Below are positions 9,424 to 18,818 of a stretch of DNA of 64,000 nucleotides, in pieces. Both the position numbers and the translations under genes were made by a program. Origin of the DNA: Pseudomonas parafulva. Lineage in GTDB: Bacteria > Pseudomonadota > Gammaproteobacteria > Pseudomonadales > Pseudomonadaceae. Within the stretch, counting starts at the first letter, position 1. Each line of letters opens with the position of its first letter. The notes beneath the pieces were generated by a model. That model was not told where the DNA came from and searched no databases. It was given only the letters and a program-made list of their open reading frames with translations. Location of the stretch: the NCBI RefSeq assembly GCF_000800255.1, contig NZ_CP009747.1, positions 4,340,001-4,404,000 on the forward strand. The letters run 5' to 3'.

Positions 9424-10140
9424 TCAAATGGATCGTTGATTAACGCGTTTGGAAAGCTCTTCAGCCGACTCCTTGCGCTCGGAGTAGCGATCGACCAGGT
9501 AGTCGGAGCGATCACGAAGCAGCAGAGTGAACTTCACCAGCTCCTCCATCACGTCGACGACTCGGTCGTAGTACGGAGAAGGCTTCATGCGGCCGTTCTC
9601 GTCGAATTCCAGATAGGCCTTTGGCACGGAGGACTGGTTAGGGATGGTAAACATGCGCATCCAGCGGCCGAGGACCCGCAGCTGGTTGACCACATTGAAC
9701 GACTGCGAGCCACCGCAGACCTGCATCACCGCAAGGGTTTTGCCTTGGGTCGGGCGCACGGCACCCATGCTCAGCGGAATCCAGTCGATCTGCGTCTTGA
9801 ACACGCCAGTCATTGCGCCGTGGCGTTCTGGCGAGCACCAGACCATGCCTTCCGACCACAGCACCAGATCGCGCAGCTTCTTGACCATGGGGTGGTCATC
9901 AGGCGCGTCATCGGCCAGTGGTAGGCCGGACGGGTTGAAGATCCGCGTCTCGGCACCGAAGTGCTCCAGCAGGCGTGCCGCTTCTTCCGTCAGCAGGCGG
10001 CTGAACGAGCGTTCGCGGGTCGATCCATACAGCAGCAGAATGCGAGGCTTATGGATGGACTTTTGCTCGACTGCCAGTTTGTCAGCTGTCGGCAGGTAGA
10101 CCAGATCGTTGTCGATGTTGGGGATGTGGTGTTCGGTCAT
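9424..10140 (-). CDS. arsH: ArsH, NADPH-dependent FMN reductase/organoarsenical oxidase
   Basis: A 238-residue flavodoxin-like protein. The phosphate-binding loop [13 protein letters not shown] (residues 35-47) holds FMN, and [13 protein letters not shown] (about 100-112) is characteristic of ArsH. ArsH oxidises trivalent organoarsenicals such as methylarsenite to less toxic pentavalent forms. The start overlaps the acr3 stop by 4 bases. Confidence 0.93.
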   Translation of the reverse strand: MTEHHIPNIDNDLVYLPTADKLAVEQKSIHKPRILLLYGSTRERSFSRLLTEEAARLLEHFGAETRIFNPSGLPLADDAPDDHPMVKKLRDLVLWSEGMVWCSPERHGAMTGVFKTQIDWIPLSMGAVRPTQGKTLAVMQVCGGSQSFNVVNQLRVLGRWMRMFTIPNQSSVPKAYLEFDENGRMKPSPYYDRVVDVMEELVKFTLLLRDRSDYLVDRYSERKESAEELSKRVNQRSI

Positions 10141-11210
10141 GATTTACTCCGAGAAAAGTCTCCAGATGGCTGATCGAACCAGCGGCGTTTGAGCCACAAG
10201 GCCACGCCTACCAGTGAGATCAGTACCGGCACTTCCACCAAGGGCCCAATGACGGTGGCGAAGGCGACCGGTGAGGCAAGACCGAAGGTGGCAATGGCCA
10301 CGGCGATGGCCAGTTCAAAGTTGTTGCTCGCTGCGGTGAACGCCAGCGCAGTGGTACGTGGGTAGTCGGCCTCCAGCAGCTTGCCCATCCAGAAGCTGAT
10401 GAAGAACATCACCACGAAGTAGATGGTCAGCGGGATGGCGATGCGCAGCACATCCAGCGGCAGCTGCAGTACCATGTCGCCCTTCAGGCTGAACATGGCC
10501 ACGATAGTCAGCAGCAAAGCCACGAGCGTCAGAGGACTGATCTTCGGCATGAAGCGCTCCTGGTACCAGATCTCGCCCTTGCTACTGATCAGGATCTTGC
10601 GGGTCAGAAAGCCGGCCAGGAACGGGATGCCCAGGTAGATCAGCACCGATTGAGCAATTTCGATGAAGCTGGTCTTGATGATGCTACCCTCAAGACCAAA
10701 CGCCGGTGGTAGCAGGCCAAGGAAGATCCACGCATACACGCTGAAGAACAGGATCTGGAAGATGCTGTTAAACGCCACGAGTCCGGCGACGTACTGGTTG
10801 CTCCCACCCGCGATCTGGTTCCATACCAGCACCATGGCGATGCAGCGGGCCAGGCCGATCAGGATTAGACCTGTCATGTACTCGGGTTGATCGCGTAGGA
10901 AAATGATTGCCAGGGCAAACATCAATACGGGTCCTATGACCCAATTCTGGACCAGCGAGAGCACCAAGATGCGTCTGTCGCTGAAGACTTGCGGAAGCTC
11001 CTCATACTTCACCTTGGCCAGCGGCGGGTACATCATCACAATCAGGCCGATGGCAATGGGGATATTGGTGGAGCCCACGGACAGGCTGTTCAGCCACGTC
11101 GGAAAACCTTTGAAGAAGCTGCCCAGGCCCACACCCAGGGCCATGGCCAGAAAAATCCACAGGGTAAGGTAGCGATCCAGAAAGGACAGGCGGCTCTTGC
11201 TCATGGTCAT
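10137..11210 (-). CDS. acr3: Arsenite efflux permease Acr3
   Basis: A 357-residue membrane protein of the bile/arsenite/riboflavin transporter family with about ten hydrophobic segments. The conserved [14 protein letters not shown] segment contains the essential membrane cysteine of Acr3. It pumps arsenite out using the proton gradient. The start overlaps the arsC stop (ATGA); an ATG two codons later at 11,204 is equally possible. Confidence 0.93.
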   Translation of the reverse strand: MTMSKSRLSFLDRYLTLWIFLAMALGVGLGSFFKGFPTWLNSLSVGSTNIPIAIGLIVMMYPPLAKVKYEELPQVFSDRRILVLSLVQNWVIGPVLMFALAIIFLRDQPEYMTGLILIGLARCIAMVLVWNQIAGGSNQYVAGLVAFNSIFQILFFSVYAWIFLGLLPPAFGLEGSIIKTSFIEIAQSVLIYLGIPFLAGFLTRKILISSKGEIWYQERFMPKISPLTLVALLLTIVAMFSLKGDMVLQLPLDVLRIAIPLTIYFVVMFFISFWMGKLLEADYPRTTALAFTAASNNFELAIAVAIATFGLASPVAFATVIGPLVEVPVLISLVGVALWLKRRWFDQPSGDFSRSKS

Positions 11211-11683
11211 GCTCCCAGCGTGCCAATCAGTGCCAGCTCTGCTTTCAACTGCTCCGGACTCATGTGCTCGAACCGCAGGGCGAGGAATGCCCGAACGCGG
11301 TTACGAATGATTTCCACGGTATGGTCGAAGGCGCCTTCGATCAGTTCGGTACTCCCCTCCATGTCGGAAGGGTCTGCCAGCCCCCAGTGGGCTTTGATCG
11401 CAGGCCCGAAGAACACCGGGCATGCTTCACCGGCCGCTTTGTCGCAGACCGTAATCACAAAATCCGGGGCAAGCGACTGGTGAGCATCGGTAGGCTTGCT
11501 GAAAAGACCATCCGTGCCAATGCCGGCTTTGGTCAGAGTCTTTAGGCTGAGGGGGTGAACTTCGCCCTTTGGCTGGCTCCCAGCGCTATAGGCCTTCAAA
11601 CCCTTCGGTGCCATGTCGTTGAAGACTGCTTCGGAAAGGATGCTACGGCAGCTGTTTGCAGTGCACAGAAAGAGAATTTTCAT
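11207..11683 (-). CDS. arsC: Arsenate reductase, LMW-PTP-like, thioredoxin type
   Basis: A 158-residue protein with the phosphatase-type loop C7-TANSC12-RS at the N-terminus and two more cysteines at 80 and 88. That is the three-cysteine relay pattern of thioredoxin-coupled ArsC, which reduces arsenate to arsenite for Acr3. It lies 20 bp after arsR and overlaps acr3. It is longer at the C-terminus than the other ArsC at 12,068. Confidence 0.88.
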   Translation of the reverse strand: MKILFLCTANSCRSILSEAVFNDMAPKGLKAYSAGSQPKGEVHPLSLKTLTKAGIGTDGLFSKPTDAHQSLAPDFVITVCDKAAGEACPVFFGPAIKAHWGLADPSDMEGSTELIEGAFDHTVEIIRNRVRAFLALRFEHMSPEQLKAELALIGTLGA

Positions 11684-11703
11684 CGACGTATCCTTGGCGT
11701 TAT

Positions 11704-12060
11704 TCAGCAGCAGGTAGCGGCCCTTTCAGGCCGGTCACCCATTTGTTCAAGGCGTTTGGCGTCAGGGCTGAGCCAGTGGCGATTTGCAGTGAGCGTGCTC
11801 TGCAAAATCTGGACGACCCAATCTGGGAGATTAGGGTGCAGGCGGTAGTACACCCACTGCCCTTGACGACGATCTGCCAGTAGACCGCAGGTGCGTAGTT
11901 GAGCCAGGTGGCGGGAAATTTTCGGCTGGCTTTCTTGTAGTGCACAGGTCAGTTCACACACGCACAGCTCACCTTCTTCGGTGATGAGCAGCATGGTTCG
12001 GACGCGGGTTTCATCTGCCAGGCATTTGAAGACTGTCGTTGGGGTTAGATGGTCTGTCAT
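11704..12060 (-). CDS. arsR: ArsR arsenite-responsive repressor
   Basis: A 118-residue winged-helix repressor of the ArsR/SmtB family. Cysteines 33, 35 and 39 (ELCVCELTC), at the start of the DNA-binding helix, form the classic arsenite site. The recognition region is QPKISRHLAQLR. The C-terminus ends in Cys-Cys. It is the second gene of the operon, after arsC2, so it represses its own operon, probably at the inverted repeat at 12,502. Confidence 0.92.
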   Translation of the reverse strand: MTDHLTPTTVFKCLADETRVRTMLLITEEGELCVCELTCALQESQPKISRHLAQLRTCGLLADRRQGQWVYYRLHPNLPDWVVQILQSTLTANRHWLSPDAKRLEQMGDRPERAATCC

Positions 12061-12067
12061 TGCTATC

Positions 12068-12481
12068 TCAGCGCTTGTTTTTCACCAGAACGAACATCTT
12101 GATGCGTTCATGGATTTCATGAAGGGTGTGTCGGAAAGCGTCAGGCTCGCTGCTGGTGGCGGGATCTTCGAAATGCCAAGAAAGGACCTCGCCAGCTTTC
12201 AACGACGTCATGCATTCCGCTGCCGATTTGTCACACAAGGTGATGACGTAATCGAAATGCTCACCTGAGAATTCGCCAGTGGCCTTGCTGCGCAAGCCAT
12301 CGGTGTTCACGTTCAGATGCTCAAGTGCCTCCAGCGTACGAGGGTCAATTGAGGTGGGCTGGGTGCCGGCACTAAACGCTTCGAAATGCTCGGTATCTGT
12401 GTGCCTAAGGAGGGCCTCCGCCAACTGCGAGCGAGCGGCATTAGAGGTACAGACAAAGAGCACGCGGGTCTTGAAGGCCAT
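12068..12481 (-). CDS. arsC: Second arsenate reductase (LMW-PTP-like)
   Basis: A 137-residue protein with VLFVC11TSNAARSQ at the phosphatase loop and Cys 83 and 90, in the pattern of thioredoxin- or mycothiol-coupled ArsC. The loop reads CTSNAARS, unlike CTANSCRS in the other copy, so the two belong to different subgroups and may use different reductants. It is the first gene of the ars operon, starting 21 bp from the proposed operator. Confidence 0.85.
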   Translation of the reverse strand: MAFKTRVLFVCTSNAARSQLAEALLRHTDTEHFEAFSAGTQPTSIDPRTLEALEHLNVNTDGLRSKATGEFSGEHFDYVITLCDKSAAECMTSLKAGEVLSWHFEDPATSSEPDAFRHTLHEIHERIKMFVLVKNKR

Positions 12482-12501
12482 GGGGGACCTCAGGGTTTAT
12501 T

Positions 12502-12527
12502 CGGAAAATCGAATATATGATTTTCCG
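12502..12527. promoter_or_regulatory. Inverted repeat, probable ArsR operator of the ars operon
   Basis: CGGAAAATC (12,502-12,510) is mirrored by GATTTTCCG (12,519-12,527) around GAATATAT. It lies just before the first ars gene, where the promoter must be. Repressor identity is inferred from the ArsR encoded in the operon. Confidence 0.6.
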
Positions 12528-12723
12528 CATGCTTCGTAAACAGAAAATATGTTTCATGCAGCCTAAAGGACTGCTTTTGGCGAAGCTGTGTGAGGATTTC
12601 TTGGTGGGCAGATGAGGCGGCGAAGGGTTACATCTGGTTACACGTATATTTGGACTACGTCATGAAAGCGTCATCGACGGCCCTTTAGGTTGCGGCCATT
12701 CCAACCCAACACAGGAATTCGTA

Positions 12724-12996
12724 ATGAAAAAAATGACCCTCGCGGCTCTGGTCCTCTTCGGCCTTTTTGCCGGTGCTGCCAATGCCAGTCAGTACGACAA
12801 ACCCGGTTTCGTCACCGAGGTCGAAGACGGGCGACTGTGGGTGTTCCGAGCGGATTCCCAGGAGCTCAAAGACTTCAATGCCAGCGGTGAGCCGGTCAAG
12901 CAGTTCACTGACATCGGTACCGGCCCTGAAGGGATGACCGTCAAAGCCGCGGACGAGCAGACCCTGAAGGAGTACCTCGAAACACTGAAAAAGTGA
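12724..12996 (+). CDS. Small secreted protein of unknown function
   Basis: A 90-residue protein with an N-terminal signal peptide (MKKMTLAALVLFGLFAGAANA, probable cleavage after residue 21). The mature part is acidic and hydrophilic and has no cysteine. It has a good AGGAATTCGTA ribosome site. It is transcribed away from the ars operon and closes with a strong terminator. Short secreted proteins of this type are common in Pseudomonas; I cannot assign a role. Confidence 0.75.
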   Translation: MKKMTLAALVLFGLFAGAANASQYDKPGFVTEVEDGRLWVFRADSQELKDFNASGEPVKQFTDIGTGPEGMTVKAADEQTLKEYLETLKK

Positions 12997-13039
12997 TGGA
13001 TCAGGACTACACTCAGGCTTCATCCATATAGTCCCCTTG

Positions 13040-13061
13040 GCCGCCTTCGGGCGGCTTTTTT
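13040..13061 (+). terminator. Rho-independent terminator
   Basis: GCCGCC-TTCG-GGCGGC is followed by six T residues, 44 bp after the stop of the small secreted protein gene. Confidence 0.9.
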
Positions 13062-13109
13062 CGTAGCCGTTCGGGCAGCACATCTTTCTGACTAAATCAG
13101 GTGATGCGC

Positions 13110-13144
13110 TGGCGTCCGATCAAATTCAAATGGACGCCATTTTC
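13110..13144 (+). terminator. Inverted repeat, possible terminator
   Basis: TGGCGTCC (13,110-13,117) pairs with GGACGCCA (13,132-13,139) over a 14-base A/T-rich loop and is followed by TTTTC. It lies in the 300-bp gap between the secreted protein gene and the end of the pyrophosphatase gene. I see nothing else in that gap. Confidence 0.4.
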
Positions 13145-13296
13145 TAGTCTGGTTATGTGAGGCGCACGCTTCGAGCCACCCTTATTTCAGGTCATTAATG
13201 CAGAAGTCATGGAAAAATTTCCGCCCTTGGGATGTCTGACAATGATTCAGCCGGCGCGACCCGAAGCGCTTAATCCGTTGAGTCCAGATTTCCCTC

Positions 13297-13839
13297 TCAA
13301 GCATCAGCTTTTTTTGTGGTGTAAGCAGCTACTGACTTACGTATTTCTTCCCTAGCCTCATCTGCGTTACCCCAGCGCTCCATCCTCACCCACTTACCCG
13401 GCTCCAACGCCTTGTAGTTTTCGAAAAAGTGCTGGATTTGCGCAAGCAGAAGTGTGGGAAGATCTTCGCTTTCCTTGACAGCGCTGTACATAGAGCTGAG
13501 TTTGTCGTGAGGAACAGCGATTACTTTGGCATCGGCGCCTGCTTCGTCTGTCATGTACATCACGCCAACCGGACGACTGCGAATGACAGCACCAGGAGAG
13601 ACCGGATAGGGACAGACCACCAATACGTCAAGGGGATCGCCGTCATCGCTTAGCGTGTTCGGTATAAACCCGTAGTTGGCCGGATAGAACATCGGCGTAC
13701 TGAGGAAGCGATCAACGAAGATCTGCCCGCTTTGTTTGTCCACCTCGTACTTGATCGGAGAGTGATTTGCAGGTATCTCGATAACGGTGAAAAAGTCATC
13801 GGGAATTGCATTTCCAGCAGGGATATCCGCATAGCTCAT
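13297..13839 (-). CDS. ppa: Family I inorganic pyrophosphatase (fluoride operon)
   Basis: A 180-residue soluble pyrophosphatase. It carries the family I signature [10 protein letters not shown] (D-x-D-P-x-D), with further conserved residues around KYEVDK and [11 protein letters not shown]. It hydrolyses pyrophosphate and is a classic target of fluoride inhibition. It is the third gene after the fluoride riboswitch, so this copy probably raises or replaces pyrophosphatase activity during fluoride stress. Pseudomonas normally has a separate housekeeping ppa. Confidence 0.92.
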   Translation of the reverse strand: MSYADIPAGNAIPDDFFTVIEIPANHSPIKYEVDKQSGQIFVDRFLSTPMFYPANYGFIPNTLSDDGDPLDVLVVCPYPVSPGAVIRSRPVGVMYMTDEAGADAKVIAVPHDKLSSMYSAVKESEDLPTLLLAQIQHFFENYKALEPGKWVRMERWGNADEAREEIRKSVAAYTTKKADA

Positions 13840-13873
13840 TTACATAACTCCAGTGTTCGAATGAAGGAAGAGG

Positions 13874-14197
13874 CTAGGTGGCCTTTTTGCCAACGGTGCC
13901 CATTTCGATTGGGGACTTGATGTAAAACACGGAGATCTCCTCAAGCTCCAATCGCTTGAACAACCTTTCGGATTCGTCCTCGGTGAGGGCCATGCGGATC
14001 TCTGTCGGCTGATCCGCCAATTCAAAAAAATGTGAGGAGTGAAGTCGACCTGTATGCCCAAATCCCTCAATGCCTGTAGAGAGTGTTGCGCCACGCAGCC
14101 CCATTTCCTTGGCTAAATCAACGATCCAGTCACCGAGCATCCTTCCTTGGTAGCGACGGTTTTGTTGGGTAAAGAAAATCACGAGAAAGCCTTTCAT
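13874..14197 (-). CDS. DUF190 family protein, CrcB-associated
   Basis: A 107-residue protein resembling DUF190 (PF02641), a PII-like fold often encoded next to crcB. I chose the ATG at 14,197 because GAGGAG stands 7 bases before it; an ATG two codons upstream has no spacing. It lies 10 bp after crcB and 34 bp before ppa, within the riboswitch-led operon. Its function is unknown; a regulatory subunit for the fluoride channel is a reasonable guess. Confidence 0.75.
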   Translation of the reverse strand: MKGFLVIFFTQQNRRYQGRMLGDWIVDLAKEMGLRGATLSTGIEGFGHTGRLHSSHFFELADQPTEIRMALTEDESERLFKRLELEEISVFYIKSPIEMGTVGKKAT

Positions 14198-14207
14198 TGT
14201 CATCTCC

Positions 14208-14591
14208 TCAACGCGAGCCAATCATTTGAAAGGACAGAAGCCCGGCAGCCGTCATCGCCAACGAGCCCACTACGTGCAAAGAAATCGAGCCGAGAGCCCA
14301 CAGCAATCTGCCTTCTTGGATGAGAGCGACTGTTTCGGCTGAAAAGGTGGAAAAGGTGGTAAGTCCCCCACAGAAACCCGTTATTATCAGCAGCCGCCAC
14401 TCAGGGCTTAGGGAGGGAGACGCGGCCAAGAACGCGATCGCTAGGCCAATGATGTACCCCCCGACCATGTTCGCTACCACCGTACCTGGGGGAATTGTCG
14501 GGAACAGCGCGTTGAGCTTCATCCCAAGGAGCCAGCGCAACCAGGCGCCAAGTGATGCGCCGATAGCGATAACAATCAGTGATTTCAGCAT
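14208..14591 (-). CDS. crcB: Fluoride channel CrcB (Fluc)
   Basis: A 127-residue protein with four hydrophobic segments. Two Fluc signatures are visible: [10 protein letters not shown] in the second helix and [12 protein letters not shown] in the third, whose phenylalanines line the pore. Fluc proteins are dual-topology dimers that export fluoride. The start at 14,591 follows about 150 bases of leader containing the riboswitch; longer in-frame starts would run into that leader. Confidence 0.93.
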   Translation of the reverse strand: MLKSLIVIAIGASLGAWLRWLLGMKLNALFPTIPPGTVVANMVGGYIIGLAIAFLAASPSLSPEWRLLIITGFCGGLTTFSTFSAETVALIQEGRLLWALGSISLHVVGSLAMTAAGLLSFQMIGSR

Positions 14592-14738
14592 GGCTGAGTA
14601 TCTCCTCTTGGCTGATAGAGCCGAGGAGGTGCTAACAACAGGGGATTGCGAGAGAAGGCTGAAATAAATTTCTGTGTCACGGTTCTGTCCTGAATTGGCG
14701 GACAGGGGACACACCTACGCACCCTGTCCAGGGTTCAC

Positions 14739-14786
14739 GTAGGCATCATCAGCACGAGGCGGTTTAAAGGAGGAATGCCATCTCCT
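14739..14786 (-). ncRNA. Fluoride riboswitch (crcB motif) aptamer
   Basis: Read on the minus strand, the segment starts GGAGATGGCATTCCTCC, continues to AACCGCC and ends CTGATGATGCCTAC. These are the conserved blocks of the crcB motif RNA in the right order and spacing. The stretch from 14,738 to 14,697 can form competing hairpins (GGACAGGG with CCCTGTCC) that could be the expression platform. It controls crcB, DUF190 and ppa. Confidence 0.92.
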
Positions 14787-15036
14787 GAAAAGATCTTATA
14801 GCAAGCGTATCGAAATCTTCAACCAGCACGCGCTCCGATCAGTAACCCCGTCCAGGGCTCTTTGTCATGTTGATCTAAACCTGCATCGACCTAGCCGAAT
14901 ACCGGAACGCGGGGCCAGGAGGGGCTTCAAGGCGATGATCTTTCACCTGAAGTCTTCTCCTGCCCCTGCTGAGGGTGCAACCTCACGCCTAGCTGGCCAC
15001 CTTAACTTCCTGATTCAGATGGCCTTTTGCCGGATG

Positions 15037-16524
15037 CTAGTGGCCCATCAAGGTATCAATCCCATCGGGTTTATCGTGCACACCAAAACGATCCACCAGG
15101 GTAGTTGTCGCCCGGTTCATGCCGATCACATCCACTACAGTGCCATTGCGGCGCAGCTTCAAGACAACCTTGTCCAGGGCGCCCACTGCTGTGATATCCC
15201 AGAAGTGAGCTTCACGCAGGTCAATCGTTACGGTATCCGCTTCCTCACGCAGATCGAAAGCACTGGTGAATCGCTCCGCAGAGCCGAAGAAGACCTGGCC
15301 GACTACATAGTAGGTCCGGTGCTTGTGCATCGGATCGGCCTTGGAAGTAATGTCGAGGTAGTGGGCGATCTTGTTAGCGAAGAACATGGCGGCGAGCAAC
15401 GTGCCAGCGATGACGCCAAACGCCAGGTTATGGGTGGCAACCACGACAACCACGGTCACAACCATCACGATATTGGTCGATAGCGGGTACTGCTTCAGAT
15501 TACGGATGGATTGCCAACTGAAGGTGCTGATGGACACCATGATCATCACCGCCACCAGTGCCGCCATTGGGATGCTGGCCAGCCAATCGCCGAGGAACAG
15601 CATCATCGCCAGCAGTAGCACTCCGGCGCTCAATGTGGAGAGACGGGTGCGACCACCCGATTTCACGTTGATCATCGACTGTCCGATCATCGCGCAGCCG
15701 GCCATACCGCCAAGCAGCCCTGCGGTGATGTTCGCGATGCCTTGTCCTTTGCATTCGCGGTTCTTATCGCTGTTCGTTTCCGTCAGATCATCCACGATGG
15801 TGGCGGTCATCATCGACTCCAGCAGTCCAACGACAGCCAGCGCCGCCGAGTAAGGCAGGATAATGAGCAAGGTATGCAGGTTCAGCGGGACTTCGGGCCA
15901 CAGGAAGATTGGCAGGCTGTCCGGCAACGAGCCCATGTCGCCCACCGTGCGGATATCCAGGCCGACATACATTGAGATCGAAGTCAGTACCAGAATGCAA
16001 ACCAGTGGCGAGGGTAGCAGCTTGCCCAGAACAGGTACGTACGGGAAGAGGTAGATGATCCCGAGCCCGGCAGCAGTCATGGCGTAGACCGACCAGGTCA
16101 CGTTGGTCAGTTCGGGGAGCTGGGCCATAAAGATCAGAATGGCCAACGCGTTGACGAAACCGGTTACGACGGAGCGTGAGACGAAGCGCATCAACTCACC
16201 CAGGCGCAGATACCCGGCGAGGATCTGCAGAACGCCGCACAGTAATGTTGCAGCGAGCAGGTACTGCAGGCCGTGATCTTTGACCAGATTAACCATGAGC
16301 AACGCCATGGCACCTGTGGCAGCGGAGATCATGGCGGGTCGGCCACCGACGAATGCAATGACCACGCAGATGCAGAATGAAGCGTAGAGACCTACTTTCG
16401 GATCGACGCCCGCGATGATGGAGAAGGCGATGGCTTCAGGAATCAGGGCAAGTGCGACAACCAGGCCTGCAAGTACATCCGCACGGATATTGGATAGCCA
16501 TGTGGCTTTAAGCTTTTCGAGCAT
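15037..16524 (-). CDS. SulP family anion transporter with STAS domain
   Basis: A 495-residue SLC26/SulP protein. The hydrophobic transporter domain fills about residues 10-385 ([22 protein letters not shown] is the family signature region), and a C-terminal STAS domain covers about 400-490. The annotated start at 16,524 gives the usual N-terminus. The substrate may be sulfate, bicarbonate or another anion. It lies between the crcB operon and nhaA on the same strand; SulP genes are found in fluoride-resistance neighbourhoods, but fluoride transport by this one is only a guess. Confidence 0.85.
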   Translation of the reverse strand: MLEKLKATWLSNIRADVLAGLVVALALIPEAIAFSIIAGVDPKVGLYASFCICVVIAFVGGRPAMISAATGAMALLMVNLVKDHGLQYLLAATLLCGVLQILAGYLRLGELMRFVSRSVVTGFVNALAILIFMAQLPELTNVTWSVYAMTAAGLGIIYLFPYVPVLGKLLPSPLVCILVLTSISMYVGLDIRTVGDMGSLPDSLPIFLWPEVPLNLHTLLIILPYSAALAVVGLLESMMTATIVDDLTETNSDKNRECKGQGIANITAGLLGGMAGCAMIGQSMINVKSGGRTRLSTLSAGVLLLAMMLFLGDWLASIPMAALVAVMIMVSISTFSWQSIRNLKQYPLSTNIVMVVTVVVVVATHNLAFGVIAGTLLAAMFFANKIAHYLDITSKADPMHKHRTYYVVGQVFFGSAERFTSAFDLREEADTVTIDLREAHFWDITAVGALDKVVLKLRRNGTVVDVIGMNRATTTLVDRFGVHDKPDGIDTLMGH

Positions 16525-16841
16525 GAATTCACCCAAGGCAAGGCGCATGCAGCCCGGACGGCGACCGTCAGGCAAGCACGAGCGTGCATTTCAATTGAGT
16601 TGTGAGAGGATTTTGGCTGCGAAAAATTCTCAGGTGCAGCCGAGTACGACCGCAGCTAGAAGGCGGTCAGGTGTTGCGGGGGGGCGGGAAACTAAGGCGG
16701 CGTAGGCAGCCAGTTAGTACGAATCAAGGTTTTTCCTAGAGGTTGTCTGAAGATAGACCGGCAGTATGGTAGAGGGTTTTGTCCAAGCGGATCAACCTCA
16801 AGCGCCCGGATGTACGACCGCTTGCGGTCTTGGACAAAGCA

Positions 16842-16874
16842 ACCTACCAGAGTTTTAGTCTCTGGCAGGTTTTG
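16842..16874. terminator. Hairpin after nhaA
   Basis: ACCTACCAGAG (16,842-16,852) pairs with CTCTGGCAGGT (16,860-16,870) with one mismatch, followed by TTTG. It sits 17 bp beyond the nhaA stop in the 366-bp gap before sulP. A second short stem (GACCGC-TT-GCGGTC) lies at about 16,816-16,829. The sulP promoter must also be in this gap; no fluoride riboswitch was seen there. Confidence 0.55.
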
Positions 16875-16890
16875 TATGAGAGGAGGCGGT

Positions 16891-18255
16891 TTAGGCCGCT
16901 TTTGCTGACGTTCCAGGGTGCGTCCGGCGCACTTTTAGCACTCCCCATGCAATGCCCAATACAGCAGAAATCACCGATCCGGATAGCACTCCGACCTTGG
17001 CCGCGCCTAGCAAGCTGGCATCAGCGAACGCCAATGTGGCAATGAAGATCGACATGGTGAAGCCGATACCGGCCAACAAGCCGATCAGGGTAATCACACT
17101 CCAGCTAACGCCCGCCGGCAGTGTGCACCAGCCCAGGCGGACCATCAGCCAGCTTACGCTCAGTACCCCTAGCGGCTTGCCTGCCACCAATGCAATACCG
17201 ATACCCAGCATCACCCAATGAGGCGCCTCGCTCGACAGGTCGATGCCTCCCAGGTTCACTCCCGCATTGGCTAGGGCAAACAACGGCATGATGGCGTACG
17301 CTACCCAAGGATGTAGCGCACTTTGAACACGTACCACCGGGGGCACAAGCTCACGCTGCGCCAGACGCAGTCGCTTGAGTGGGTCCATCAAGTCGCTGGC
17401 ATCTTGCTCCGGAGCCTTGGCACGACCGATGAGCTCACCTGAGAACCGTGCAATGGCCTCCAGCGGGCGTTCGCGCATGGGCATCGAGACAACTGGCGTC
17501 ATCATCCCGAGAACCACACCAGCCAATGTAGGGTGGGCGCCTGTCATCAGTATCCCTATCCAGGTGATGACCCCCGGGATGACATACGCATAGGCCGAAC
17601 CAATCCCGATCTTCTGCAGCGCGATAACCATCACGAGGCCTACCGCTGCGACCGCAAAACCTGAGTAGTCCAGGCCGCCCGAGTAGAAGAAGGCAATGAT
17701 CAGAACGGCAATGATGTCGTCGATGATCGCTAGGGCCAGAAGGAAAACACGTATGTTCGAGGGAATCGACTTGCCTAGCAGAGCCAGTACGCCGACGGCG
17801 AACGCGATGTCTGTGGCGGTTGGTACCGCCCAACCGTTTTGCTGGGGGGCCTGGTGATTGAACACGAGGTAAAGCAGTGCCGGCACGGCAACGCCACCAA
17901 GCGCCGCAGCCATGGGTAAAGTGGCCTGACGCAGGCTGGATAATGCCCCCTCATGGATCTCGCGGCGAATTTCCATCCCTACCACCAGGAAGAAGATGGT
18001 CATCAGGCCGTCGTTGATCCAGAAGTGCAGGGATTGTGATACGACGTACGTTCCGATACCAAATGACAACGGGGTATGCCACAGGGCCTCGTAGCTGTCA
18101 GCCGCTGGGGAATTGGCCCAGATCAGCGCGCAAATGGCGACGACCAAAAGGACTATGCCACTGACGGCTTCGATATGTAGAAAACGCTCTAGGTTGGCAA
18201 AGGCGCGCTCGGCCATTTGCTGGGCACGGGGAAGCTCAGGTGTATGCATCGGCAC
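16891..18255 (-). CDS. nhaA: Na+/H+ antiporter NhaA
   Basis: A 454-residue protein with about 12 membrane segments. NhaA hallmarks are [29 protein letters not shown] with its aspartate, and [15 protein letters not shown] with the paired aspartates of the ion site. It is longer than E. coli NhaA (388) through a central insert and a C-terminal tail. NhaA-type genes are among those linked to fluoride riboswitches in other bacteria, so its place beside crcB may be functional. Confidence 0.93.
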   Translation of the reverse strand: MPMHTPELPRAQQMAERAFANLERFLHIEAVSGIVLLVVAICALIWANSPAADSYEALWHTPLSFGIGTYVVSQSLHFWINDGLMTIFFLVVGMEIRREIHEGALSSLRQATLPMAAALGGVAVPALLYLVFNHQAPQQNGWAVPTATDIAFAVGVLALLGKSIPSNIRVFLLALAIIDDIIAVLIIAFFYSGGLDYSGFAVAAVGLVMVIALQKIGIGSAYAYVIPGVITWIGILMTGAHPTLAGVVLGMMTPVVSMPMRERPLEAIARFSGELIGRAKAPEQDASDLMDPLKRLRLAQRELVPPVVRVQSALHPWVAYAIMPLFALANAGVNLGGIDLSSEAPHWVMLGIGIALVAGKPLGVLSVSWLMVRLGWCTLPAGVSWSVITLIGLLAGIGFTMSIFIATLAFADASLLGAAKVGVLSGSVISAVLGIAWGVLKVRRTHPGTSAKAA

Positions 18256-18410
18256 AGTTACTCGCGCGCGGCGGCCCGACCGGCGTTGCTTTTAACCTGC
18301 CTCACTGCCTTATGCAGCTAGCACCCGAGTGGCAGTTTACATAAAAAGCTCCATCTTCGAACTCTGAGTCAGGTGTCTGAGGCACTAGCCACGAGCTTTA
18401 GGGGATTTAC

Positions 18411-18434
18411 ATGTGCATATACGCGCACATATAT
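18411..18434. promoter_or_regulatory. Candidate operator of second ArsR
   Basis: ATGTGC (18,411-18,416) is mirrored by GCACAT (18,425-18,430) in an A/T-rich setting directly before the arsR2 ATG. A related stretch at 18,804-18,820 (TATGAGTGCGCATATAT) matches 12 of 17 positions of 18,418-18,434 and overlaps the start of the next gene. This gives two sites, one before each gene of the pair. Confidence 0.5.
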
Positions 18435-18441
18435 TGTCGAC

Positions 18442-18780
18442 ATGACGACCAGCCAGAAACTCCGCACCCAAGCCATCGAGGCCGCCATCGAGTCGCTGGA
18501 CGAAGCCTTCTTCAAAGCGCTCTGCGAGCCATCTAGGGTTGCGGTGTTCAAGCGAGTGCTCCTGCTCGGCCGGGCGGATGTCGGCGAAATTGCCAAAGAG
18601 CTGCCACAGGAGCGCTCGGTGATCTCCAGGCACCTGCAGGTACTGCATGATGCCCAGATCGTGAAGGCCACCAAGGTGGGCAGGCAGGTGTTCTACGAGG
18701 TGAATGGTGGAGCAATCGTCGAGCGCCTGGAGGGCTTGCTCCAGCGAACCAAGGGCTTGGTTTCGCTGTGCTGCCCATAG
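18442..18780 (+). CDS. arsR: Second ArsR-family repressor
   Basis: A 112-residue winged-helix protein. The DNA-reading segment ERSVISRHLQVLHDA is clear. The CxC motif of the other ArsR is absent. Cysteines lie at about residue 28 (ALCEPS) and in a C-terminal SLCCP, so the metalloid site is of another type. I chose the ATG at 18,442, after the probable operator. It is divergent from nhaA and followed by the monooxygenase it presumably controls. Confidence 0.88.
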   Translation: MTTSQKLRTQAIEAAIESLDEAFFKALCEPSRVAVFKRVLLLGRADVGEIAKELPQERSVISRHLQVLHDAQIVKATKVGRQVFYEVNGGAIVERLEGLLQRTKGLVSLCCP

Positions 18781-18818
18781 CTAGGTTTTTGCCCTAATAC
18801 ATGTATGAGTGCGCATAT

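Noticed and set aside
16525..16890. Second fluoride riboswitch before sulP
   Set aside because: A CTGGCTGCCTAC stretch is present on the minus strand, but the GGNGATGG and AACCGCC blocks are missing.
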